Shown here: positions 8,472 to 17,405 of the stretch, one piece after another | Layout: the number at the start of each line of letters is the position of its first letter | Numbering within the stretch: position 1 is the stretch's first letter | DNA from: Falsiroseomonas sp050563525 | GTDB taxonomy: Bacteria; Pseudomonadota; Alphaproteobacteria; Acetobacterales; Acetobacteraceae | Assembly (NCBI RefSeq): GCF_050563525.1 | Contig: NZ_JBNXUN010000019.1 | Span: forward strand, 1-64,000 | DNA length: 64,000 nucleotides | Direction: 5' to 3' | Notes under the pieces: model-generated | What the model was told of the DNA's origin: nothing | Seen by the model: only the letters and a program-made list of their open reading frames with translations | Database searches by the model: none | Made by a program: the position numbers and the translations under genes

Positions 8472-8876
8472 ATGCTGCTTCCGAACAATGCCTATGTCGC
8501 CGTCGCCGATGGCGAAAAGCTCCAGCTCTACCGCAACGATGGCGACGCGGGCGCGCCGAGCCTTGCCGCGATGCAGGTGCCGGAGGTCGACAGCGACAAC
8601 AAGGGCGCGGGCGGCCGCCATGCCAGCAGCTTCGCCAACCCCGATGACAGCCAGCAGAACGAGGACGGGTTCGCCGCTGGCACCGCCGCCATGCTGAACC
8701 AGCAGGTTCTAGCCGGCCACATCGAGAAGCTCGTCATCATCGCCGCACCGCGGACGCTGGGCGAATTGCGCAAGCATTATCACAAGACGTTGTCGGCGGC
8801 GCTGCTTGGCGAGATCGCCAAGGACCTGACCGGGCATTCGCTGAAGGACGTCGAGGCGACCCTCGCCGCCCACTGA
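8472..8876 (+). CDS. host attachment family protein
   Basis: This 134-residue protein resembles the family named for a plant-host attachment requirement (AtsA-like, related to bacterial release-factor-like folds). It has an N-terminal strand with VAVADGEKLQLYRN, a central HASSFANPDDSQQNEDGFA segment, and a C-terminal IIAAPRTLGELRKHYHKTL followed by the LGEIAKDLTGHSLKDVEA helix. AGGAG at 8462-8466 lies five bases before the ATG. It sits on the plus strand between the two minus-strand CoA-transferase subunit genes. A role in attachment is known only for relatives; the molecular activity is unclear. Confidence 0.8.
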   Translation: MLLPNNAYVAVADGEKLQLYRNDGDAGAPSLAAMQVPEVDSDNKGAGGRHASSFANPDDSQQNEDGFAAGTAAMLNQQVLAGHIEKLVIIAAPRTLGELRKHYHKTLSAALLGEIAKDLTGHSLKDVEATLAAH

Positions 8877-8887
8877 GCGCCTTGTGT

Positions 8888-8908
8888 CCTGGGTCCCTCA
8901 GACCCAGG
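8888..8908. terminator. hairpin after the host attachment gene
   Basis: Perfect 8-base arms, CCTGGGTC (8888-8895) and GACCCAGG (8901-8908), enclose a 5-base loop. The stop codon of the minus-strand CoA-transferase A gene (8900-8898) lies in the loop. It could end transcription from the plus-strand gene and might also lower readthrough of the operon. Confidence 0.5.
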
Positions 8909-9578
8909 GCGCCCCGCGGCTGACCTGCACCACGCGCTGCACGAAGATGCCCGGAGTATGGACATGGTCGGGGGCGATGTCGCCGAGGTCCAGGATGTGG
9001 TGCGTCTGGGCGATGGTGGTGGTGGCGGCCATGGCCATCACCGGGTTGAAGTTCCGGCCGGATTTCCGGTAGGTCAGGTTGCCCCAGCGGTCGGCCTGCC
9101 AGGCCTCGATCAGCGCCACATCGCCCGGCAGGGCCAGTTCCATGATGTGCGGCCGGCCGTTGAACTCGCGGGTTTCCTTGCCCTGGGCGAGCTTGGTGCC
9201 GGCGCCGGTCGGCGTGAAGAAGGCCGGGATGCCGGCGCCCGCGGCGCGCATGCGTTCGGCCAGCGTGCCTTGCGGCACGATCTCCAGCTCCAGCTTTCCG
9301 GCGCGGTACAGCTCCTCAAACACCGTGGAACCGGCGGAGCGGGGGAAGGAGCAGATGATCTTGCGGACGCGCCCTTCCATCATCAGCCGCGCCAGGCCGA
9401 CCTTGCCGGCGCCGGCATTGTTGGCGACCACGGTCAGGTCGCGCGCGCCCTGTTCCAGCAGCCCCTCGATGAGCTCATCCGGCTGGCCGACGGCGCCGAA
9501 GCCGCCCATCAGCACGGTGGCGCCGTCCTTCACCCCGTCCAGGGAGTCGGCGATCGACTGGACGATCTTGTTGATCAT
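8898..9578 (-). CDS. 3-oxoacid CoA-transferase subunit A
   Basis: The 226-residue alpha subunit of a family I CoA-transferase has TVLMGGFGAVGQPDELIEGL near residue 22, the VVANNAGAG turn, and FTPTGAGTKLAQGKETREFN near residue 120. It pairs with subunit B at 7640-8287 to move CoA between acyl groups, as in 3-oxoadipate or acetoacetate activation. It lies 24 bases downstream of the MaoC gene. The start MINKIVQSIADSLDGV is standard for the family. Confidence 0.92.
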   Translation of the reverse strand: MINKIVQSIADSLDGVKDGATVLMGGFGAVGQPDELIEGLLEQGARDLTVVANNAGAGKVGLARLMMEGRVRKIICSFPRSAGSTVFEELYRAGKLELEIVPQGTLAERMRAAGAGIPAFFTPTGAGTKLAQGKETREFNGRPHIMELALPGDVALIEAWQADRWGNLTYRKSGRNFNPVMAMAATTTIAQTHHILDLGDIAPDHVHTPGIFVQRVVQVSRGAPWV

Positions 9579-9602
9579 GCACCGGCCTCGATTGGGTGGG
9601 GT

Positions 9603-10478
9603 TCAGGTAGCGGCAAGGGTTTTGCGCGTAAAGCTGCCGTGGCTAATCACGGTGACGTCGCGCTCCACCACGCGGGCGCGGAAGGCGGCGCCGGTTTCGT
9701 TGGGCCAGATCTCGGTGCGGATGGTCTCGCCCGGGAAGACCGGGGCGGAGAAGCGGCATTCCATGCGGCCGAATTTTCCCGAGTCGCCATCGCAAACGCG
9801 GCCCAGCAGCGCGCGGCCGACGACGCCGAAGGTGCCGAGGCCGTGCAGGATGGGCCGCGGGAAGCCGGCCCGGGCGGCCAGGGCCGGGTCGCTGTGCAGC
9901 GGGTTGTGGTCGCCGTTCAGGCGGTACAGCAGCGCCATTTCGGGCCGCGTCGGCAGGTCGAGCGTGATCGTCGGGGGGCTGTCCGGTTCCGCGGGAAGCC
10001 GACGGATCGGCCCGTCCGGACCGCCGAAGCCGCCATCGCCGCGCAGGAAGGTGGTGCCGCCGACCGTCGCCAGCAGTCGGCCGGAGCCGGCGTCCAGGAT
10101 GTCGCGCTCGGTGTACAGCAGCGCGCCCTTGCCGGCGCCGCGATCCACCAGGCCGGTGACGCGGGACCGGCCGATGATCTCGCCCTCGGTCGGGAGTGGC
10201 GCGTGCAGTTCCACGAACTGCTCGCCCGCCACCAGCTTCACGGCGTCCACGCCGGTGGCGGGGTCGGCGAGCCAGAAGCCGGGATAGCCCAGCACCACCG
10301 GCATCGTCGGCAGCGCCAGCATCCCGGTGCCTTCCGTGACGTAGCGCAGGCCCGCCGCATCCATCGGGTCCTGCCCGACGCCGAGTGACAGCGCATACAG
10401 CGCGGTGTCCTGCCAGCGCAGGTTCTGGCGGATTTCCGGGATCGGGAAGTTGAGGAGCGTTTCGTAGTGGACCGGCAT
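9603..10478 (-). CDS. MaoC-type enoyl-CoA hydratase (MFE-2 hydratase-2 like)
   Basis: The 291-residue protein is a tandem hot-dog hydratase of the peroxisomal hydratase-2 type. The N-terminal half is a degenerate hot-dog fold. The C-terminal half carries the catalytic pair in YRLNGDHNPLHSDPA, followed by GFPRPILHGLGTFG. It hydrates trans-2-enoyl-CoA to (R)-3-hydroxyacyl-CoA. The ATG at 10478 is two bases after the acyl-CoA synthetase stop, so the pair is probably co-translated. Together with the crotonase gene, the operon holds two hydratases of different folds. Confidence 0.88.
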   Translation of the reverse strand: MPVHYETLLNFPIPEIRQNLRWQDTALYALSLGVGQDPMDAAGLRYVTEGTGMLALPTMPVVLGYPGFWLADPATGVDAVKLVAGEQFVELHAPLPTEGEIIGRSRVTGLVDRGAGKGALLYTERDILDAGSGRLLATVGGTTFLRGDGGFGGPDGPIRRLPAEPDSPPTITLDLPTRPEMALLYRLNGDHNPLHSDPALAARAGFPRPILHGLGTFGVVGRALLGRVCDGDSGKFGRMECRFSAPVFPGETIRTEIWPNETGAAFRARVVERDVTVISHGSFTRKTLAAT

Positions 10479-10480
10479 GG

Positions 10481-12583
10481 TCAGGCCACCTCGATCACGG
10501 CATCGGCGGCGAAGGCGCCCTGTCCTGCCGGCAGCACCAGCAGCGGGTTGATCTCGGCGGACGCCAGGCGCGGTCCCGCCGCGGCGGCGAAGCGGGACAG
10601 CGCCACCAGCGCCTGCGCCAGCGCCGCCACATCGGCCTTCGGCTTTCCGCGCGCCCCATCCAGCAAGGGGAAGCCACGCAGGGATCGGATCATGGCCTCG
10701 GCCTGCCCGGCATCCACCGGGCAGCGGCGGAAGGCGACGTCCTTGAAGATTTCGATGAAGACACCCCCAAGGCCGACCATCGCCATCGGCCCGAAGACAG
10801 GGTCGCGCACCACGCCGAGCGCGATCTCGACGCCGCCCGTCACCTGCTTCGCGACCAGCACGCCATCGATCCGTGCATCCGGCGCATGCGCGCGGGCGCG
10901 CTGCATCAGCGTGGCGAAGCCTTCCCGCACCGCATCGGCGTGGCCCAGGCCGAGCAGCACGCCGCCCATTTCCGATTTGTGCAGGATGTCCGGCGACAGG
11001 ATCTTCGCGACCACCGGGTAGCCGATGGCCTCGGCGGCGGCCACCGCGTCCTCGACACTGGCGCAGGCGGCTTCCGGCACCATCGGGGTGCCGGCTGCGT
11101 CCAGGATGCGCTTGGCATCGGCCTCGTTCGGCGAGGTGTCGGGCAGCGGAATGGGCTGCAATGCCGCAGCGGCCTCCGCATGCCGGGCAAAACTTTCGCC
11201 GAATCGCCCCATGGCGGCGAGCGCGATCACGGCACGCGACGGATCCTCCATGCACAGGAACCCATCCGCCTCCCACTCCCGGACACGGTCGAGCGGCGCC
11301 AGGATGGAGAGGACGAAAATGCGGTCGGGATGCGCGTCCAGTACCGCCTTCAGCTCCGTCCGCAGCCGCGGCGCGATGGAGGGGCTGGCCCCCCATTGCG
11401 TGAAGAAGGCGATGACGCTGGCATAGCCGCCATCGACCATCATGCTTTCAGCGAAGGTGCCGATCACGCTCATGTCGTTGGTGGCCTGCGCCGTGCAGTC
11501 CAGCGGGTTGAGCGGCGAGGAGAACGGCACGATCTGCTTCAGCCGGGCCTGCGCCGCCTCCGGCATCGGCGGCATCGGCAGGCCGACGGCCTCGGCTGCG
11601 TCCGAGATCAGCACGCCGGCCCCGCCGGAGACCGTGACGACGCCCAGCGTGTTGTGGGCCGGAAAGATGCCGCGCTGCGCGACGTAGCAGACGTCCAGCA
11701 GTTCTTCCGTGGTGCGCGCGCGGTGTACGCCGAATTCGGCCAGCACCGCGTCCATCACGCGGTCGTCACCGGCGATGGAGGCGGTGTGGGACTGCGCCGC
11801 CGCCATGCCGAGCGCGCTGCGCCCCACCTTCATCATCACGACGGGTTTTCCCGCCACCCGCGCCGCCTCCAGCGCGGCGACGAAGCGGGGGCCGTTCTGG
11901 ATGCCCTCCGCATAGGCGGCGATCACCTGCACTTCGTCGCTGCCGGCCATCCAGCCGATGATATCGGCCAGGCCGATATCGGCCTCGTTGCCCGTTGTCA
12001 CCAGCACCGGCGTCGCGATGCCACGTTCGCGGGCGGCGGCGAACAGATGGCTGCCATAGGCGCCGGACTGGCTGGCGATGCCGACGCCGCCCATCCCGGG
12101 CAGCGCGGTGCGGGGCCAGCCATTCTCGAAGCTTGCCGAGAAGATCGGATAGTAGCCGAGCGTCGCGTTGAACATGCCGAGGCAGTTCGGGCCGAGCAGC
12201 CGCAGGCCATGCGGCCGCGCCGCCTCCAGCAGCCGGGCCTGCATCGCCGCCCCCGCCTCCCCGGTCTCGGCGAAGCCGGCGGTGAAGACGATGGCCGCGC
12301 CGCAGCCGCGCGCGCCGAGATCCGCCACCGCCTGGATCGCCGCCTCCCCGGGGATCGCCACGATCGCGGCATCGGGGGCCTGCGGCAGGTCCGCCACGCG
12401 GGCGAAGGCGGGCACGCCCTGCACGGTCGGCCGATTCGGGTTCACCGGCAGCAGCGCGCCGCGAAAACCCTGGGACAGCATGTAGGCCAGCGGACGGCCG
12501 CCGATGCGGACCGGGTCGTCGGACGCGCCGATGATGGCGACCGAGGACGGCCGCAGCAGCCGATCGAGTTCCCGGAATTGCAG
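10481..12583 (-). CDS. acetate-CoA ligase (ADP-forming)-type acyl-CoA synthetase
   Basis: This 700-residue fused NDP-forming acyl-CoA synthetase has a CoA-binding domain (SSVAIIGASDDPVRIGGRPL near residue 12), a succinyl-CoA-ligase-like domain with LLGPNCLGMFN, a CitE/ligase-like middle (HTASIAGDD) and a C-terminal ATP-grasp domain (YPVVAKILSPDILHKSEMGG, AEINPLLVLP). It activates an acid to its CoA ester. No ATG exists near the conserved N-terminus (FRELDRLLRP). A strong AGGGGAGG at 12596-12589 lies five bases before CTG 12583-12581, the start used here; a GTG at 12673 is a weaker alternative with no ribosome binding site. Confidence 0.85.
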   Translation of the reverse strand: MQFRELDRLLRPSSVAIIGASDDPVRIGGRPLAYMLSQGFRGALLPVNPNRPTVQGVPAFARVADLPQAPDAAIVAIPGEAAIQAVADLGARGCGAAIVFTAGFAETGEAGAAMQARLLEAARPHGLRLLGPNCLGMFNATLGYYPIFSASFENGWPRTALPGMGGVGIASQSGAYGSHLFAAARERGIATPVLVTTGNEADIGLADIIGWMAGSDEVQVIAAYAEGIQNGPRFVAALEAARVAGKPVVMMKVGRSALGMAAAQSHTASIAGDDRVMDAVLAEFGVHRARTTEELLDVCYVAQRGIFPAHNTLGVVTVSGGAGVLISDAAEAVGLPMPPMPEAAQARLKQIVPFSSPLNPLDCTAQATNDMSVIGTFAESMMVDGGYASVIAFFTQWGASPSIAPRLRTELKAVLDAHPDRIFVLSILAPLDRVREWEADGFLCMEDPSRAVIALAAMGRFGESFARHAEAAAALQPIPLPDTSPNEADAKRILDAAGTPMVPEAACASVEDAVAAAEAIGYPVVAKILSPDILHKSEMGGVLLGLGHADAVREGFATLMQRARAHAPDARIDGVLVAKQVTGGVEIALGVVRDPVFGPMAMVGLGGVFIEIFKDVAFRRCPVDAGQAEAMIRSLRGFPLLDGARGKPKADVAALAQALVALSRFAAAAGPRLASAEINPLLVLPAGQGAFAADAVIEVA

Positions 12584-12783
12584 CGCAGCCTCCCCTGGCA
12601 GATGGCTGGCAAATTGCGGGAGGCGGGGGGTGCCGGCAAGACCCCGCGGGATCGTGAAGCCCGGACCGTCCACCGCGGAAAGCCGCCGCGTGTTGCCTCG
12701 GGCGTGACCAAGCGGCGGAGGAACGTGGGTTGATCCTGCCACCCGCCGCCTCATCTGCCGCACCCAAGCTGGAGACAATGTAC

Positions 12784-13206
12784 ATGCGGAAGATCGTCCT
12801 GGCGGCCCTGGTCGCCTCCATGCCCGGCCTGGCCCTGGCACAGCAGTACGACAGCGGCTGGCAGCGCATCGCGCCCGCCGACCTGGTGAACCTGGAGCTG
12901 ACCGGCGGCGGCGTGCGGCTGAACAACTTCATCGTGGCGCCAGCGAATGCACCGCGGGAGGGTGAGGCGCTGGTGAACTACAGCTTCTCCGCCAGCGCCG
13001 TGAAGCAGGTGGAGGGGCGCCGCAACGTGCGGGTGGAGCTGGTGGGCATCACCGCGGACCGCACGCCGACCGTGACCTCCGCCCTGGTCTTTAACATCAG
13101 CAGCCCGCAGGCCAACCGTCCCGCGACCGACCAGCACCGCTTCGTCGCGCTGCAGAACGACATCGAGGCGACGGAGGCTTATTTCATCCGCGTCATGGTG
13201 CCCTGA
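12784..13206 (+). CDS. small secreted protein of unknown function
   Basis: I do not recognise this 140-residue protein. It has a clear signal peptide (MRKIVLAALVASMPGLALA) with cleavage before QQYDSG. The mature part (~121 residues) looks beta-rich with no Cys. GGAG at 12771-12774 favours the ATG at 12784 over the one at 12778. It sits alone, divergent from the acyl-CoA synthetase operon and 59 bases before the dehydroshikimate dehydratase gene. It may be a periplasmic accessory to either module; there is no evidence for which. Confidence 0.7.
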   Translation: MRKIVLAALVASMPGLALAQQYDSGWQRIAPADLVNLELTGGGVRLNNFIVAPANAPREGEALVNYSFSASAVKQVEGRRNVRVELVGITADRTPTVTSALVFNISSPQANRPATDQHRFVALQNDIEATEAYFIRVMVP

Positions 13207-13265
13207 CGGTTCCGGCCGCCCCTGCCCCACCCTATGTTGCGGCGTGACGGGATGAGGGGGTTCTG

Positions 13266-15122
13266 GTGCGGCGCAAGCGTTCCATCGCGACGGTCTGCCT
13301 CTCCGGCACCCTGCCCGACAAGCTGGAGGCCGCCGCCGCCGCCGGCTTCGATGCCGTCGAGATCTTCGAGAACGACCTGCTGACCTTCGAGGGCTCCGCC
13401 CGGGAGGCCGGGCGCATGGCTTCCGACCTCGGCCTCGACATCGCGATCTTCCAGCCTTTCCGCGATTTCGAGGCGATGCCGGAGCCGCAGCGCGGACGCA
13501 ACCTGGACCGCGCGGAACGCAAGTTCGACACCATGCAGGCCCTCGGCACCGACCTGGTGCTGGTGTGCAGCAACGCGCAGCCGGCGACACTGCCGGATTC
13601 CGCGCGCGCCGCCGCCGACCTGCACGAGATGGCGGAACGTGCGGCGCGGCGCGGGCTGCGCGTGGGCTACGAGGCCCTGGCGTGGGGCCGCCAGGTGAAC
13701 CGGTGGCGCCAGGCCTGGGACATCGTGCGGCACGCCGACCACCCGGCGCTCGGCCTGATCCTCGACAGTTTTCACACCCTGTGCCTCGGCGACGACCTGG
13801 CCGGACTCGCCGCCTCGGTGCCGGCGGAGAAGCTGTTCTTCCTGCAATTGGCGGACGCCCCGCTGCTGTCGATGGACCCGCTGTCCTGGAGCCGGCACCA
13901 CCGGCTGTTCCCGGGCCAGGGCGAATTGGCCGTGCCGGATTTCCTGCGGCAGGTGCTGGCCGCCGGCTATGCCGGGCCGCTGTCGCTCGAGATCTTCAAC
14001 GACGAGTTCCGCACCGCACCCTCCCGCCGCATCGCCCGCGACGCGCTGCGCAGCCTGGTGTGGCTGGAGGACCAGGTCGCGGCGGCACCGCTGCCCGCGC
14101 TTCCGGTGTTGTCCGGCATCGAGTTCGTCGAGTTCGCGCTGGACCCGGCGGCGCGGGCGGATCTGGGCGCGATGCTCGGCACGCTGGGCTTCCACCGCGC
14201 CGGGCTGCACCGGTCCAAGGATGTCGAGCTGTGGCGCAACGGCGGCGCGAATCTGGTGCTGAACGCGGAGCCGGACAGCGCAGCCTCCGAACGCTTCGAA
14301 CTGTTCGGCCCCTGCGTCTGTGCCATCGCGTTGCGCGTCGACGACCCTGTGCGGCTGGTGGCGCGGGCGGAGGCGCTGGCCTGCCCCGTATGGCGCGAGC
14401 GCGTCGGCGACGGCGAGCGCCACATCCCCGCCGTCCGCGCGCCGGACGGCATGCCGGTGTACCTCGTGGAAGACCCCGCGACCGGCGCGCGGCCGATCTG
14501 GGAGGACGACTTCGCCCTCGACGCCGAAGCCGCCAACGGTACGCTGCTCGGCATCGATCATGTGGCGCAGGCGCTGGCGCCCGGCATGATCGACAGCTTC
14601 GTGCTGTTCTTCCGCGCGCTGTTCGGCCTGCAGGCGGACGCGCCCTGGGAATTGCCCGACCCCTACGGCCTGGTCCGCAGCCGCGCCTACACCGGAGGCG
14701 GGGGCAGCGTGCGGCTGCCACTGAACGTCTCGGAAAGCGGCCGCACCGGCACCGGCCGCTTCGTCTCCGCCTTCGCCGGCGCCGGCGTGCACCACATCGC
14801 CTTCGCCGCCGCGGATGCCGATGCCGCGGTGGACGCCGCCGCCGCGCTGGCCGCGCCGCTGCTGGATATCCCCACCAACTACTACGAAGATCTCGGCGCC
14901 CGCTTCGGGCTGGAGGAAGCGGCGCTGGAGGCAATGGCGAAGCGCCACCTGCTGTACGACCAGGATGCCGCCGGCGGCACCTTCCGCCACGCCTACACCC
15001 GCGCCTTTCGCGACCGCTTCTTCTTCGAGATCACCGAACGCGCGGCGGGCTATGCCGGCTTCGGCGCCGCCAACGCCGCCGTCCGCATGGCCGCCCAGGG
15101 CCGCAGCGCGGTGGCGCCCTGA
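13266..15122 (+). CDS. 3-dehydroshikimate dehydratase / HPPD-like fusion (QsuB type)
   Basis: This 618-residue two-domain enzyme starts with GTG. Residues 1-280 form a sugar-isomerase TIM barrel with the metal ligands of QsuB-type dehydroshikimate dehydratases: E136, D167 (LILDSFH), Q194 (FLQLAD) and E242 (SLEIFNDEF). It should turn 3-dehydroshikimate into protocatechuate. Residues ~295-618 form a 4-hydroxyphenylpyruvate-dioxygenase-like domain with a complete iron triad: H432 (GIDHV), H510 (VHHIAF) and E588 (FFEITE). The role of this second domain in the family is not settled. It converges on aroQ with only three bases between stops, which fits a quinate/shikimate breakdown module. Confidence 0.9.
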   Translation: MRRKRSIATVCLSGTLPDKLEAAAAAGFDAVEIFENDLLTFEGSAREAGRMASDLGLDIAIFQPFRDFEAMPEPQRGRNLDRAERKFDTMQALGTDLVLVCSNAQPATLPDSARAAADLHEMAERAARRGLRVGYEALAWGRQVNRWRQAWDIVRHADHPALGLILDSFHTLCLGDDLAGLAASVPAEKLFFLQLADAPLLSMDPLSWSRHHRLFPGQGELAVPDFLRQVLAAGYAGPLSLEIFNDEFRTAPSRRIARDALRSLVWLEDQVAAAPLPALPVLSGIEFVEFALDPAARADLGAMLGTLGFHRAGLHRSKDVELWRNGGANLVLNAEPDSAASERFELFGPCVCAIALRVDDPVRLVARAEALACPVWRERVGDGERHIPAVRAPDGMPVYLVEDPATGARPIWEDDFALDAEAANGTLLGIDHVAQALAPGMIDSFVLFFRALFGLQADAPWELPDPYGLVRSRAYTGGGGSVRLPLNVSESGRTGTGRFVSAFAGAGVHHIAFAAADADAAVDAAAALAAPLLDIPTNYYEDLGARFGLEEAALEAMAKRHLLYDQDAAGGTFRHAYTRAFRDRFFFEITERAAGYAGFGAANAAVRMAAQGRSAVAP

Positions 15123-15125
15123 GAC

Positions 15126-15566
15126 TCAGGCGGCGCCGAGCAAGTCCTGCATGGACCGCACCGCCGTCGCATAGCCTTGCGCGCCCAACCCCGCGATCAC
15201 CGCGGTTGCGACCGGGGAGATCAGCGAGCGGTGGTAGATCGCCTCCCGCCGGTGGATGTTGGAGATGTGCAGCTCAATGATCGGGCCCGCGAACATCTTC
15301 AGCGCGTCCAGCACCGGGATCGAGGAGAAGGTCAGGCCCGCCGGGTTGATGACGATGCCGTCGGCGGACTCGTCGATCGCCTCGTGGATCCACTCCACGA
15401 GCTGGCCCTCGTAGTTGGTCTGGCGGAACACGAGGGCATCGGCGCCCGCCGCCTCGCGGCACATCGCCTCGACCTGCGCCAGCGTGGTGTGGCCGTAGAT
15501 TGCGGGCTCCCGCTTGCCGAGCCGGTTCAGGTTCGGGCCGTTCAGGACATGCAGGGTACGAGGCAT
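15126..15566 (-). CDS. aroQ: type II 3-dehydroquinate dehydratase
   Basis: The 146-residue protein has all family marks: LNGPNLNRLGKREPAIYG with catalytic Tyr24, NPAGLTFSSIPVLDAL (near 74), and ELHISNIHRRE with His100 at the active site. It interconverts 3-dehydroquinate and 3-dehydroshikimate. It is the last gene of the TRAP operon, 14 bases after the large permease gene. With the dehydratase fusion next door, it is likely catabolic: 3-dehydroquinate to dehydroshikimate to protocatechuate. A biosynthetic role cannot be ruled out, because other aro genes lie outside the window. Confidence 0.95.
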   Translation of the reverse strand: MPRTLHVLNGPNLNRLGKREPAIYGHTTLAQVEAMCREAAGADALVFRQTNYEGQLVEWIHEAIDESADGIVINPAGLTFSSIPVLDALKMFAGPIIELHISNIHRREAIYHRSLISPVATAVIAGLGAQGYATAVRSMQDLLGAA

Positions 15567-15580
15567 CGGGTCCGCCTGTG

Positions 15581-16882
15581 TCAGCCCTGGTAGCCGAATT
15601 GCCGCGGCAGCCAGAGCACGAGGTCAGGGATGAAGGTGATCGCGGCCAGCGCCAGCACCATCGCCAGGATGAAGGGCATCATGTCCCGCACCACGGCGGA
15701 CAGCGGCGCATCGGCCAGCTTCGCCACGATGAACAGCAGCAGGCCGTAGGGCGGCGTGATCAGCCCGATCATGATGTTCACCACCACCACCACGCCGAGA
15801 TGCACCATGTCCACGCCAAGCGCCTGCGCCGTCGGGATCAGTACCGGCACCACCACCAGCAGGATGGTGCTGCCCTCCAGCAGGCAGCCCAGCACCAGCA
15901 GGATGACGTTGACCGCGAGCAGGAATTCCCAGCGCGACAGTTCATAGCCGGCCAGCAGGTTGCGCACCGTGGTCGGAATGTTCTCGCTGGTCACCACGTA
16001 GTTGAAGGCCAGCGCGCCGGCGATCAGCATGCCGATGGCCGCGGTGGACCGCGCGCTATCCAGCACCGTGCTGTACAGCTGCGGCGCGGAGATGCTGCGA
16101 TACAGCAGCGTCGCCACCAGAAAGGCATAGGCGGCGGCGACGGCGGCGGCCTCCGTCGGTGTCATCACGCCGCCATAGATGCCGCCCAGCAGGATCACAG
16201 GCATCAGCAGGGACGGCAGCGCGTCCCAGGTCAGCCGCGGCAATTCCCGCAGGGGGACGCGTTCCGCCACGGGGAAGTCGTGCCGATGCGCCATCCAGGT
16301 GTTGATGCCCATCTGCGCCACGCCCATCAGCAACCCCGGCACCACGCCGCCGAGGAACAGGTAGCCGATGGAGCTGTCGGAGATCAGCGCGTAGAGCACC
16401 ATCGGGATGGAGGGCGGGATGATCGGGCCGATGACCGCCGTGGCCGCGGTAATGGCCGCCGCATAGCTGGCGGGATAGGCGCCGCCACGCTTCATCATGT
16501 CGATGATCATGCGGCCGCTGCCAGCGGCATCGGCGATAGCTGAGCCCGACATGCCGGCGAATATCACGCTCTGCACCACGTTCACATGGCCCAAACCGCC
16601 ACGGAATCGGCCGACCAGCATGTTGCAGAAGCGCAGCAGCCGGTCCGTCATGCTGCCGGCGTTCATCAGCCCGGCGGAGAAGATGAACAGCGGCACCGCC
16701 AGCAGGATGTAGCTGCCGTTCAGCCCGTTCAGCACCTGCTCCGCCGCGATCGACATGTCCTGGCCCGACAGCGCCAGGTAGATGATGGACCCGGTGATCA
16801 TGCCGAGGCCGATCGGCAGGCCGAGCAGCGACAGGCCGATGATCGCCACCAGCGCCAGGGAAAACGGGCTGTCGGGAATCAC
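15581..16882 (-). CDS. TRAP transporter large permease (DctM family)
   Basis: The 433-residue inner-membrane protein has about 12 hydrophobic helices and family motifs: GLPIGLGMITGSIIYL near the start, GMSGSAIADAAGSGRMIIDMM, and a C-terminal GLITPPYGLLLFIV. It is the ion-coupled translocating subunit of a tripartite transporter. The GTG at 16882 overlaps the small-permease stop by four bases (GTGA), which fits coupled translation; a longer frame to 16948 would add a basic non-membrane leader. The substrate is probably quinate, shikimate or a dehydro form, judging from neighbours. Confidence 0.9.
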   Translation of the reverse strand: MIPDSPFSLALVAIIGLSLLGLPIGLGMITGSIIYLALSGQDMSIAAEQVLNGLNGSYILLAVPLFIFSAGLMNAGSMTDRLLRFCNMLVGRFRGGLGHVNVVQSVIFAGMSGSAIADAAGSGRMIIDMMKRGGAYPASYAAAITAATAVIGPIIPPSIPMVLYALISDSSIGYLFLGGVVPGLLMGVAQMGINTWMAHRHDFPVAERVPLRELPRLTWDALPSLLMPVILLGGIYGGVMTPTEAAAVAAAYAFLVATLLYRSISAPQLYSTVLDSARSTAAIGMLIAGALAFNYVVTSENIPTTVRNLLAGYELSRWEFLLAVNVILLVLGCLLEGSTILLVVVPVLIPTAQALGVDMVHLGVVVVVNIMIGLITPPYGLLLFIVAKLADAPLSAVVRDMMPFILAMVLALAAITFIPDLVLWLPRQFGYQG

Positions 16883-17391
16883 GCGGCGCGCGCCGGGCCA
16901 GGGGTGGGGCCACGGGGTGTGTTGGTGATGGCGCACCAGGCGATCCATGCGTGGCGGATGATCATCGCCACCGCGAAGACGACATAGACGGAAAACAGCA
17001 CGTCGAAGCGCAGGCCGAGATAGGTGGACCGCTCGACCTTCATGAAGGCGACGTAGTCCAGCACAGCCGGCAGGGACATGCCGAAGACTCCGACGACGGT
17101 CAGGCCGGTGATCGCATCGAAGACCCGGCGCAGGCCGGGCAGCACGCTGCCATGGATCAGGTCGAAGCGGATCTCCTCATCGTCCCGCAGCACCAGCGCG
17201 GCGCCCCACAGCACGCCCCACAGCCAGGCGAGCGTCGAGACCTCCGTCGTCCAGCCGACCGGCGCGTTCAGCACGTAGCGCATGGCGATCTGGATGATGA
17301 AGGCGCCGAACATCGCCAACAGCAGCGCGGCCAGGACATTCTCCGCCCGCCGCCCTGCCCAGCCCAGGATGCGGCGTGCCGCGTGCCGCAC
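16879..17391 (-). CDS. TRAP transporter small permease (DctQ family)
   Basis: The 170-residue membrane protein has four predicted helices, as expected for DctQ. It shows the usual VLAALLLAMFGAFIIQIAMR first helix, then GWTTEVSTLAWLWGVLWGAA with the ELA/W-type motif, and EIRFDL on the following loop. It joins the large permease and stabilises the complex. It starts at GTG 17391, 14 bases after the binding-protein stop, and overlaps the DctM start by four bases. Confidence 0.88.
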   Translation of the reverse strand: MRHAARRILGWAGRRAENVLAALLLAMFGAFIIQIAMRYVLNAPVGWTTEVSTLAWLWGVLWGAALVLRDDEEIRFDLIHGSVLPGLRRVFDAITGLTVVGVFGMSLPAVLDYVAFMKVERSTYLGLRFDVLFSVYVVFAVAMIIRHAWIAWCAITNTPRGPTPGPARAA

Positions 17392-17405
17392 CCGACGGGC
17401 CCGGT

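Noticed and set aside
11766..12932. Minus-strand frame of 388 codons overlapping the acyl-CoA synthetase
   Set aside because: It is out of frame with the conserved synthetase and its composition is typical of a shadow frame.
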